This document shows positions 33,816-46,100 of a stretch of DNA of 64,000 nt, in pieces. A model generated the notes under the pieces. The model was not told the DNA's origin. It saw only the letters and a program-made list of their open reading frames with translations, and ran no database searches. Positions within the stretch are counted from its first letter, which is position 1. Each line of letters begins with the position of its first letter. The translations under genes and the position numbers were made by a program. Origin of the DNA: Scolanthus callimorphus (taxonomy: Eukaryota; Cnidaria; Anthozoa; Actiniaria; Edwardsiidae). The stretch covers positions 30,032,532-30,096,531 of the forward strand of contig CM066912.1 in NCBI GenBank assembly GCA_033964015.1, in the 5' to 3' direction.

Positions 33816-34154
33816 ATGTTTACTACAAAAAAATGGACCTCTGAGATGCCAAGGAAAAAGAGAAACTTGCGAAGAGCAGCAAAATACGCTTTTCTTAAAC
33901 GATTTGCTATAAAACAAATCAATAACGCATTGTCTGCAGGAAAAATAGAGAAGGAAGCACTCTCCGACACCCTCTGTTACCTAGGAGGTTCCGATGAACC
34001 TCTGCGCCTTGATCAATTAGATGGCGAATTCTTTTTCAAAACCTAGAAACTGTGCTTCACTATGACACTTCGAAAGTGTTGAAGGAGCTATGGGATGTTG
34101 CAGATGAGATTGATTCGAAGGAACTTACACGCAAGATTGAGAACTATGATCAAG
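33816..34154 (+). CDS. Candidate exon 1: basic helical N-terminus, with a frameshift
   Basis: ATG codons at 33816 and 33846 open a frame reading [19 protein letters not shown], then [20 protein letters not shown]. It hits TAG near 34044, but shifting one base in the T-run of GAATTCTTTTTC continues as [20 protein letters not shown] and [12 protein letters not shown] up to a donor (CAAG|GTTAGG) at 34154. The pattern suggests one T missing in the assembly. The sequence is helical and charged and I do not recognise a family. The start is uncertain because upstream sequence is also open. Confidence 0.5.
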
Positions 34155-37100
34155 GTTAGGGTGACTGAATTTTCTTTCTACAGTATGTAGATATAATTAC
34201 TCTTGAATTCCTGGCACTGCTGATAGTTTGGGTTCCCCAGATTTTGTGGATCCCTTTCTAGTGTCTGATAAAGTGCATTCTGTAGTAATATACTATTTGT
34301 ACATTTGTAGACGTTCTGTCTGGACAGGGAAGGGTGACAAAGCAAATTTCAAAAGCTACTTACTTGTCGGGATATGTCGATCATACAGACATTACTTTAT
34401 ATGCAGGTCTTGTTCGCTGGTACATTACTTCAAGGGTTTTCTATGCAACTATATAGCTCGAAACATACATACATAAGTACATAACTTTATTTTTCCTCGA
34501 ATTTTTGATAGCTGGAAAGCTAATATTATCTCCGAGCATACTAATATTGGTTCCTCTGAGAGAGTAGTTACATTCGCGCACGTTAAAAAATTCTTTCATA
34601 TACACAGGAAAACCATTGAAATTTAAAGACTTAAAAACAGTACATAGCATGTTGTTTATCCTCTGGTTATGTAGCGAGACAGTTCCTGATTTATGCGAAA
34701 GCTGCAAATAAGGCGATTCATAATCCTGAATAACAGCCCGTAATTAATACACGCTGGGGTTCAAGGCCTCAAGTTCCTTTTAAGTTGCAAGCTGAATGAG
34801 CCATCACTGCTTTTGATTTGTACGAGGGGCATTTATAAGGACTTGTGCTTATGATATTCAGGATGCTTGGCAGACCTGTATTTTGCGGTATATTGCATAT
34901 AACTAGCACACAGAAAAGACGGGTCAACTAGAGCTATTAAATAAGATGCAGCCCCAAAAACAGTAGCAATCAAAGAAGTTTTACTAATCACAAATCGTAT
35001 TACGTCCTGTTAGGGTAATTAGAATGTATGCGATGATGCGCGAAGTTTTAGGGTCATAAGTCAAGTTTGTAATGAGCAGATGAGCGTGACAAGCTCAACC
35101 AATCACAAGCCGGCCAAGTTCATGCAACTTTTAACGTTTTACCCGTCCTTTAGAATACAGTAAAAAATTTAACATATTCGAGAAACTAGCTTTTGCACCA
35201 GAACCAAAATTTCACACGGTCATCCTTTCATTGAAACCGAACTATTTTGCTAGTTTTATCGGCTGAAAAATTGTCTAGGTATATTTTGAGGGCCATCTAT
35301 ACCTTCACTCGACATGAAATTGGGCTTAAGGCTGGTTTCCATATAGTTGTATCTGTCGTATCTGTCTCATCAGTCGAGCGTGAAACAATGGAAATCGGAA
35401 TTATTCTTTTGTTTCACGGTTGACTGATGAGACAGATACGACAGATAAGACTATATGGAAACTTTATGGAAACTTCTGGACATTCAATCATGCAAAACTT
35501 CTTTGTTAGGCGGTACTGACCGCAACAAATAATCCGTGCCGATGCAATAAACAAAGAACGAATTACCTGCCCGCACGAAATTTGCCAGGAATGCGAGTGT
35601 TCTATGCTAGATTAATCTCACAAGTCTGGCCTCACTTTGACGAGCGCTTGCTCTTTACAAATTTCCACCTGCTCGAGTGGCGTATTTCCCAGTAAAACAC
35701 TCTCGTGTCTATATAATAATATAAGATAATTAATGGTTATTTCCCGCTATTTCTCGTCTATTCTCTTCTAGGAATCCTGAGTGTTGCTGCCAAGAAAGTG
35801 GGAAGTAAGTATGTTGTAGCTATTATGCAGGATAACTAGATGGTTTAACATTTTGAACAACACGGCCCGTTAATAAAGAAAAGATTCAAACGAAAAAAGA
35901 AAATTAATCCATGGATGAATGCGGATTTAAACGACTGCAAGCTGTTTCAGCATTTCCAGCAGAAAAAAAACTGCAGAGGCATTTTTCTAATGCCAAGGTC
36001 CTTGCTAATACCATCTAATTTTCTTTGGAAGGTTTTGCATCAATTACAAATGGCATATAGCCGTTATTGGACAAACTGCGCTATCAATGTACGTGACCGG
36101 AATCTGTCAACGATCGAGAAGAACGTATTGCCATGGGGGTGGAAGTTACTCGGAATTGAAGAAGGAAGTATAGTCATCCTAGTTCAACCCCACAATCTGG
36201 CTTCATTGAGACAGTTCTGGGAGTCATACAATGATGGAAGCCTGAAGCAACGAATGACGAATGCCTATCTCAATACCAGCTGAGGCTGCCATCGGAGATG
36301 GTAGAGACACATCAGTATTCATAGATGAGAACGAATACCGCACGGCCTGCCTCGAGTTGGTTCATTTAGCTCACGCGAAGCAAGCAGGTAAATCATCCTA
36401 TCACATTTCATGTTTTCTTTTAAAGGAACATAGTCACCGAAAACATCAAATTTTAACATCACAACTATTAAAAATAACAACTAAACTAGCTGTAAAGAAA
36501 GTGTTTCATTTGATTATAGTATCTTCTCGATTAAAGTAGCAATTCTTTTTATCAATATCACAAATTCCAGCACTCTAGACCACATGGTCAAGATATTCAA
36601 TTTTGACATCACCCACTATAAATTTTAAAATAACACCAAAACTAGTAAACGAATGTTTTCAACATGATATGGTGAAAATCTGAGGTTATTTCGATGCAGG
36701 ATTGCAAAAGATACTCCCGGAATCTCATTACAGCTTACATACGGAAATTGACTCATTTGAATTCGATCTAGTTTTTTCGATCTAGTTTTAAATTTAATGA
36801 CTGCTCTAGCTTATGTCCGATAAAGCTATAGAATTAGCACAATATAAGCAATGTATATTATCATTATCATTTTCTACGCAGGGGTGACTTTTCAAAATTG
36901 CCATCATATTCACTCAAATCTTCCATTCGGCACAATCACTCAAAAAATCGCGAGGTAAGTTAGAGCATTTATCGAAAAAAGAGTGTCGGTACTGCCTGCA
37001 ATTGCGGCCGTGAGAGGACAAACAGGCGTGGGCCCGAACGTAACGTGATACTAACTCCGATCTCCCCAAATGCAACTCTTGTACTGACATGCATTTCTCT

Positions 37101-40100
37101 ACCGACTAGACGATAATGCCACATGTATTTATTTTTATTGTTTTGTTTACTTTTGATGTTCTTTTGCTGTTATCATTGTCAGAAAGGACTTCCACGTGTT
37201 GACCTGGAAGATCGCAAAACATCCCTCTGTGATATGGTGACAGCAAAGAGTCAAAACAGGCAAATATCCTTTAGAGAAGTGGAACTGGAAGAAGAAATTG
37301 TTCGACTGAAAAGTGAACTTGATATGAACGAAAAGTTCATGGAGAATAAATTATGGACTTCCACCGAAGGAGATGAATCAAGGAAATCACCAAGTAATAC
37401 TGGCATTGACAGGTACGTGCCTAGAAAACAGGACTAGAAAACACTATGATACTTTTATTAACTATTAGAAATAACACCTATTTTATATAATGAATGTGCG
37501 CATTCTGATTGGCTAAAAGGCGTGCTTGTAAGAGACCTGAGAAACACGATTGTCACGCAACGATTTCATTTTCGCGCGTGTGTACGTTATTTTCTAAAAG
37601 CAATAAAAGTACTTTCCTTGCGTGCTCTCTGGTTTCTTACAAACACTCGGGGAATGTTGGTCGAACTGATAAAACTTGAAAGACACTCGCCTCCGGCTCG
37701 TGTTAACTTTTGATCAGTTCTCCCAACATCCCCCTCGTGTTTTTTAGAAACCAAACTTGTTCTTTTTAGAATTTTCGATTTAACGGTTTTTGGCGGGAAA
37801 ATGACGTCATCAAATGTTCATTCAAATTTCAAAATCGCAATTGGTCATTCTGAGGGTACGAAATGAAAGATCTAAATAAGTAGGCTTTAAATTTGACAAC
37901 ATTTACGAGATAGTTTAATCCATTGAGAAGTTATGGGCTTTCAAAGTTTCGATTTTCCGCCATTTTGTTCTATTTTTAGTAACAAAATGGCGGAAATTCC
38001 AAACTTCAAAACATCATATCTCCAGAAGGGAATAAGATATTGTAAAATGGTTTTAAATTTTGATGCCTGCTAGATGGGATCTTTCATTTGACGCACTCAA
38101 AAATGGCAAATTTGATTGCTGAATTTTAATGAGCATTTGATGACGTCATTTTCCTGCCCGAAAGTCCGTTAAACTGTTTGTAAGCTCAATGAGTTCTCTT
38201 TCCATTTAAAAATTTGGTGTTGATTGGATAAAATCTTGCAGAGATAAAACCAGAGATGACCAGAATCGAGGTGTTACAGGGCCTACGTGGACATCCACCC
38301 CCCCCCCCCCTTTTTGAGTAAAAAAGTAGAAGTCCATCGTTTTGTTTTAAATAATATAATAAATATATTCTCAAGCTCATGTATTAGATAGTTTAGGGGG
38401 CGGTGTACAGCAATTACACCGATTTCAGGGCATTTCTGTAAGAGCGTTTTCTGTCCTCACTCTAAGGGCGCGCAACTGCGTGCAGCCAATGACGAAATTA
38501 TATTTCTTTATTTGCGTGAAGCGCGGCCCAAATGACGATATTCTAGTTTACTGCTTGCGTGTCAAACAAAAATCGCCGACAACGTCCCCATCTCGCCAGA
38601 GCGTAAAACGAGGCAGTTTCACTTTCCAGAGTTTAGAAGAAAACAGTTAAAATGCATTTGATTTTATGGATTTGCATGTGCGAACACTCTACATTGCAAT
38701 CAGGTGTGGTATTTCTATTTGACATTGCCGTTCTCGTTGCCGTTGTCGCAACTCAAGGTTCCTAAAGCCTGGTTTCCATATTGTGTTATCTGTCTTATCT
38801 GTCGACAAACAATGGAAATTGGACTTATTCTTTTGTTTCAGGGTCGACTGATACGACAGATAACACTATATGGAAACCAGGCTTAAAGGCTCAGCCATTG
38901 ACGCATGCGCGATATTTGATACAGAGCAGTTGAAATAAAAGAACTTCCTGCGCCCAAACTTAAATGCCCTCAAATGATCACTACTAGACCCTCTCCCGCG
39001 ACGTAAGTCGGATGGTGTAATACGCCTTTTGATAGGGCTGCATAACTGCGCAACACATAATTGACCGTATATGGTAAAACGACGTCATAGTCATTTTGTT
39101 TATTCCTCGCAGTGTTAATGTAACAGAATCACTGATCCCTTTGTTGAGCATGGGACCAAGCGAAATGGAAGATCAGCCCGATGTAACGGCATCATCTATC
39201 AGTTTGTGCAGCATGGAACTAAGCAAGAATGACGATCATCCCGATAGTGTCATATAACGGCACCTATCAGTTTGTCCAGCATGGAACCAAGCGGGAATGA
39301 CGATCATCCCGAAAGTGTCAATATAACGGCATCACCTATCAGTTTGTCCAGCATGGAACCAAGCGAGGATGCCGATCATCCCGATAGTGTCAATATAACG
39401 GCATCTATCAGTTTGTGCAGCATGGAACCAAGCGGGAATGACGATCATCCCGATAGTGTCAATATAACGGCATCTATCAGTTTGTGCAGCATGGAACCAA
39501 GCGGGAATGACGATCATCCCGATAGTGTCAATATAACGGCACCTATCAGTTTGTGCAGCATGGAACCAAGCGGGAATGACGATCATCCCGATAGTGTCAA
39601 TATAACGGCATCTATCAGTTTGTCCAGCATGGAACCAAGCGTGAAGGACGATCATCCCGATAGTGTCAATATAACGGCATCACCTATCAGTTTGTCCAGC
39701 ATGGAACCAAGGGGGAATGACGATCATCCCGATAGTGTCAATATAACGGCATCTATCAGTTTGTCCAGCATGGAACCAAGCGAGAATGACGATCATCCCG
39801 ATAGTGTCAATATAACGGCACCTATCAGTTTGTCCAGCATGGAACCAAGCGGGAATGACGATCATCCCGATAGTGTCCAATATAACGGCACCTATCAGTT
39901 TGTCCAGCATGGAACCAAGCGGGAATGACGATCATCCCGATAGTGTCAATATAACGGCACCTATCAGTTGTCCAGCATGGAACCAAGCGGGAATGACGAT
40001 CATCCCGATAGTGTCAATATAGCGGCATCTATCAGTTTGTGCAGCATGGAACCAAGCGGGAATGACGATCATCCCGATAGTGTCAATATAACGGCATCAC

Positions 40101-43100
40101 CTATCAGTTTGTCCAGCATGGAACCAAGCGGGAATGACGATCATCCCGATAGTGTCAATATAACGGCATCACCTATCAGTTTGTCCAGCATGGAACCAAG
40201 CGGGAATGACGATCATCCCGATAGTGTCAATATAACGGCATCACCTATCAGTTTTGTGCAGCATGGAACCAAGCGGGAATGACGATCATCCCGATAGTGT
40301 CAATATAACGGCATCTATCAGTTTGTGCAGCATGGAACCAAGCGGGAATGACGATCATCCCGATAGTGTCAATATAACGGCATCTATCAGTTTGTCCAGC
40401 ATGGAACCAAGCGGGAATGACGATCATCCCGATAGTGTCAATATAACGGCATCTATCAGTTTGTCCAGCATGGAACCAAGCGGGAATGACGATCATCCCG
40501 ATAGTGTCAATATAACGGCATCTATCAGTTTGTCCAGCATGGAACCAAGCGGGAATGACGATCATCCGATAGTGTCAATATAACGGCATCTATCAGTTTG
40601 TCCAGCATGGAACCAAGCGTGAAGGACGATCATCCCGATAGTGTCAATATAACGGCACCTATCAGTTTGTCCAGCATGGAACCAAGCGGGAATGACGATC
40701 ATCCCGATAGTGTCAATATAACGGCATCTATCAGTTGTCCTGCATGGAACCAAGCGGGAATGACGATCATCCCGATAGTGTCAATATAACGGCATCTATC
40801 AGTTTGTCCAGCATGGAACCAAGCGGGAATGACGATCATCCCGATAGTGTCAATATAGCGGCATCACCTATCAGTTTGTGCAGCATGGAACCAAGCGGGA
40901 ATGACGATCATCCCGATAGTGTCAATATAACGGCATCTATCAGTTTGTCCAGCATGGAACCAAGCGGGAATGACGATCATCCGATAGTGTCAATATAACG
41001 GCATCTATCAGTTTGTCCAGCATGGAACCAAGCGGGAATGACGATCATCCCGATAGTGTCAATATAGCGGCATCACCTATCAGTTTGTGCAGCATGGAAC
41101 CAAGCGGGAATGACGATCATCCCGATAGTGTCATTATAGCGGCATCACCTATCAGTTTGTGCAGCATGGAACCAAGCGGGAATGACGATCATCCCGATAG
41201 TGTCAATATAGCGGCATCACCTATCAGTTTGTGCAGCATGGAACCAAGCGGGAATGACGATCATCCCGATAGTGTCAATATAGCGGCATCACCTATCAGT
41301 TTGTGCAGCATGGAACCAAGCGGGAATGACGATCATCCCGATAGTGTCAATATAGCGGCATCACCTATCAGTTTGTGCAGCATGGAACCAAGCGGGAATG
41401 ACGATCATCCCGATAGTGTCAATATAGCGGCATCACCTATCAGTTTGTGCAGCATGGAACCAAGCGGGAATGACGATCATCCCGATAGTGTCAATATAGC
41501 GGCATCACCTATCAGTTTGTGCAGCATGGAACCAAGCGGGAATGACGATCATCCCGATAGTGTCAATATAGCGGCATCACCTATCAGTTTGTGCAGCATG
41601 GAACCAAGCGGGAATGACGATCATCCCGATAGTGTCAATATAACGGCATCACCTATCAGTTTGTCCAGCATGAACCAAGCGGGAATGACGATCATCCCGA
41701 TAGTGTCAATATAGCGGCATCACCTATCAGTTTGTCCAGCATGGAACCAAGCGGGAATGACGATCATCCCGATAGTGTCAATATAGCGGCATCACGTATC
41801 AGTTTGTCCAGCATGGAACCAAGCGTGAATGACGATCATCCCGATAGTGTCAATATAACGGCATCTATCAGTTTGTCCAGCATGGAACCAAGCGGGAATG
41901 ACGATCATCCCGATAGTGTCAATATAACGGCATCTATCAGTTTGTGCAGCATGGAACCAAGGGGGAATGACGATCATCCCGATAGTGTCAATATAACGGC
42001 ATCTATCAGTTTGTGCAGCATGGAACCAAGCGGGAATGACGATCATCCCGATAGTGTCAATATAACGGCATCTATCAGTTGTCCAGCATGGAACCAAGCG
42101 GGAATGACGATCATCCCGATAGTGTCAATATAACGGCATCACCTATCAGTTTGTCCAGCATGGAACCAAGCGGGAATGACGATCATCCCGATAGTGTCAA
42201 TATAACGGCATCACCTATCAGTTTGTCCAGCATGGAACCAAGCGGGAATGACGATCATCCCGATAGTGTCAATATAACGGCACCTATCAGTTTGTCCAGC
42301 ATGGAACAAGCGTGAAGGACGATCATCCCGATAGTGTCAATATAACGGCATCACCTATCAGTTTGTCCAGCATGGAACCAAGCGGGAATGACGATCATCC
42401 CGATAGTGTCAATATAACGGCATCACCTATCAGTTTGTCCAGCATGGAACCAAGGGGGAATGACGATCATCCCGATAGTGTCAATATAACGGCATCTATC
42501 AGTTTGTCCAGCATGGAACCAAGCGGGAATGACGATCATCCCGATAGTGTCAATATAACGGCATCTATCAGTTTGTGCAGCATGGAACCAAGCGTGAATG
42601 ACGATCATCCCGATAGTGTCAATATAACGGCATCACCTATCAGTTTGTCCAGCATGGAACCAAGGGGGAATGACGATCATCCGATAGTGTCAATATAACG
42701 GCATCTATCAGTTTGTCCAGCATGGAACCAAGCGGGAATGACGATCATCCCGATAGTGTCAATATAACGGCATCTATCAGTTTGTCCAGCATGGAACCAA
42801 GCGGGAATGACGATCATCCCGATAGTGTCAATATAACGGCATCACCTATCAGTTTGTCCAGCATGGAACCAAGCGGGAATGACGATCATCCCGATAGTGT
42901 CAATATAACGGCATCACCTATCAGTTTGTCCAGCATGGAACCAAGCGGGAATGACGATCATCCCGATAGTGTCAATATAACGGCATCTATCAGTTTGTGC
43001 AGCATGGAACCAAGCGGGAATGACGATCATCCCGATAGTGTCAATATAACGGCATCACCTATCAGTTTGTGCAGCATGGAACCAAGCGTGAATGACGATC

Positions 43101-46100
43101 ATCCCGATAGTGTCAATATAGCGGCATCATCTATCAGTTTGTCCAGCATGGAACCAAGCGGGAATGACGATCATCCCGATAGTGTCAATATAACGGCATC
43201 ACCTATCAGTTTGTCCAGCATGGAACCAAGCGTGAAGGACGATCATCCCGATAGTGTCAATATAACGGCATCACCTATCAGTTTGTCCAGCATGGAACCA
43301 AGCGGAATGACGATCATCCCGATAGTGTCAATATAACGGCATCACCTATCAGTTTGTCCAGCATGGAACCAAGCGAGGATGCCGATCATCCCGATAGTGT
43401 CAATATAACGGCATCATCTATCAGTTTGTGCAGCATGGAACCAAGCGGGAATGACGATCATCCCGATAGTGTCAATATAACGGCATCATCTATCAGTTTG
43501 TCCAGCATGGAACCAAGCGGGAATGACGATCATCCCGATAGTGTCAATATAACGGCATCATCTATCAGTTTGTCCAGCATGGAACCAAGCGGGAATGACG
43601 ATCATCCCGATAGTGTCAATATAACGGCATCATCTATCAGTTTGTGCAGCATGGAACCAAGCGGGAATGACGATCATCCCGATAGTGTCAATATAACGGC
43701 ATCATCTATCAGTTTGTGCAGCATGGAACCAAGCGGGAATGACGATCATCCCGATAGTGTCAATATAACGGCATCATCTATCAGTTTGTCCAGCATGGAA
43801 CCAAGCGGGAATGACGATCATCCCGATAGTGTCAATATAACGGCATCATCTATCAGTTTGTGCAGCATGGAACCAAGCGGGAATGACGATCATCCCGATA
43901 GTGTCAATGTAGCGGCATCTATCAGTTTGTGCAGCATGGAACCAAGCGGGAATGACGATCATCCGATAGTGTCAATATAACGGCATCACCTATCAGTTTG
44001 TCCAGCATGGAACCAAGCGGGAATGACGATCATCCCGATAGTGTCAATGTAGCGGCATCTATCAGTTTGTCCAGCATGGAACCAAGGGGAATGACGATCA
44101 TCCCGATAGTGTCAATATAACGGCATCACCTATCAGTTTGTCCAGCATGGAACCAAGCGGGAATGACGATCATCCCGATAGTGTCAATATAACGGCATCA
44201 CCTATCAGTTTGTCCAGCATGGAACCAAGCGGGAATGACGATCATCCCGATAGTGTCAATATAACGGCATCACCTATCAGTTTGTCCAGCATGGACCAAG
44301 CGGGAATGACGATCATCCCGATAGTGTCAATATAACGGCATCACCTATCAGTTTGTCCAGCATGGAACCAAGGGGAATGACGATCATCCCGATAGTGTCA
44401 ATATAACGGCATCTATCAGTTTGTGCAGCATGGAACCAAGCGGGAATGACGATCATCCCAATAGTGTCAATATAACGGCATCTATCAGTTTGTGCAGCAT
44501 GGAACCAAGCGTGAATGACGATCATCCCGATAGTGTCAATATAACGGCATCTATCAGTTTGTCCAGCATGGAACCAAGCGGGAATGACGATCATCCCGAT
44601 AGTGTCAATATAACGGCATCTATCAGTTTGTCCAGCATGGAACCAAGCGGGAATGACGATCATCCCGATAGTGTCAATATAACGGCATCTATCAGTTTGT
44701 GCAGCATGGAACCAAGCGTGAAGGACGATCATCCCGATAGTGTCAATATAACGGCATCACCTATCAGTTTGTCCAGCATGGAACCAAGCGGGAATGACGA
44801 TCATCCCGATAGTGTCAATATAACGGCACCTATCAGTTTGTCCAGCATGGAACCAAGCGTGAATGACGATCATCCCGATAGTGTCAATATAACGGCATCT
44901 ATCAGTTTGTCCAGCATGGAACCAAGCGGGAATGACGATCATCCCGATAGTGTCAATATAACGGCATCTATCAGTTTGTCCAGCATGGAACCAAGCGGGA
45001 ATGACGATCATCCCGATAGTGTCAATATAACGGCATCTATCAGTTTGTCCTGCATGGAACCAAGCGGGAATGACGATCATCCCGATAGTGTCAATATAAC
45101 GGCATCTATCAGTTTGTCCAGCATGGAACCAAGCGACGATGCCGATCATCCCGATAGTGTCAATATAGCGGCATCACGTATCAGTTTGTCCAGCATGGAA
45201 CCAAGCGGGAATGACGATCATCCCGATAGTGTCAATATAACGGCATCTATCAGTTTGTCCAGCATGGAACCAAGCGGGAATGACGATCATCCCGATAGTG
45301 TCAATATAACGGCATCTATCAGTTTGTCCAGCATGGAACCAAGGGGGAATGACGATCATCCCGATAGTGTCAATATAACGGCATCTATCAGTTTGTCCAG
45401 CATGGAACCAAGCGGGAATGACGATCATCCCGATAGTGTCAATATAACGGCATCTATCAGTTTGTCCAGCATGGAACCAAGCGGGAATGACGATCATCCC
45501 GATAGTGTCAATATAACGGCATCTATCAGTTTGTCCAGCATGGAACCAAGCGGGAATGACGATCATCCCGATAGTGTCAATATAACGGCATCTATCAGTT
45601 TGTCCAGCATGGAACCAAGCGGGAATGACGATCATCCCGATAGTGTCAATATAACGGCATCTATCAGTTTGTCCAGCATGGAACCAAGCGGGAATGACGA
45701 TCATCCCGATAGTGTCAATATAACGGCATCTATCAGTTTGTCCAGCATGGAACCAAGGGGGAATGACGATCATCCCGATAGTGTCAATATAACGGCATCT
45801 ATCAGTTTGTCCAGCATGGAACCAAGCGGGAATGACGATCATCCCGATAGTGTCAATATAACGGCATCTATCAGTTTGTGCAGCATGGAACCAAGCGGGA
45901 ATGACGATCATCCCGATAGTGTCAATATAACGGCATCTATCAGTTTGTGCAGCATGGAACCAAGCGGGAATGACGATCATCCCGATAGTGTCAATATAAC
46001 GGCATCACGTATCAGTTTGTCCAGCATGGAACCAAGCGTGAATGACGATCATCCCGATAGTGTCAATATAACGGCATCTATCAGTTTGTCCAGCATGGAA

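Larger units (their letters stand above)
34155..35771 (+). other. Intron of the giant gene, with a LINE fragment and MITE
   Basis: It holds a reverse-transcriptase-like relic on the minus strand (34460-34707) and a MITE of the GGCTGGTTTCCATAT family (35326-35470). Nothing else coding was seen. Confidence 0.6.
37413..39112 (+). other. Intron before the giant exon, with MITEs
   Basis: It contains an inverted repeat around 37628-37750 (CACTCGGGGAATGTTGG against CCAACATCCCCCTCGTG), a ~395-bp MITE (37779-38173), a C10 homopolymer near 38298 and a MITE at 38763-38885. No missing exon was evident. Confidence 0.55.

Noticed and set aside
33436..33917. Several overlapping frames on both strands just before candidate exon 1
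   Set aside because: They disagree with each other and show no motif; only the downstream MPRKKR frame leads to a usable splice donor.
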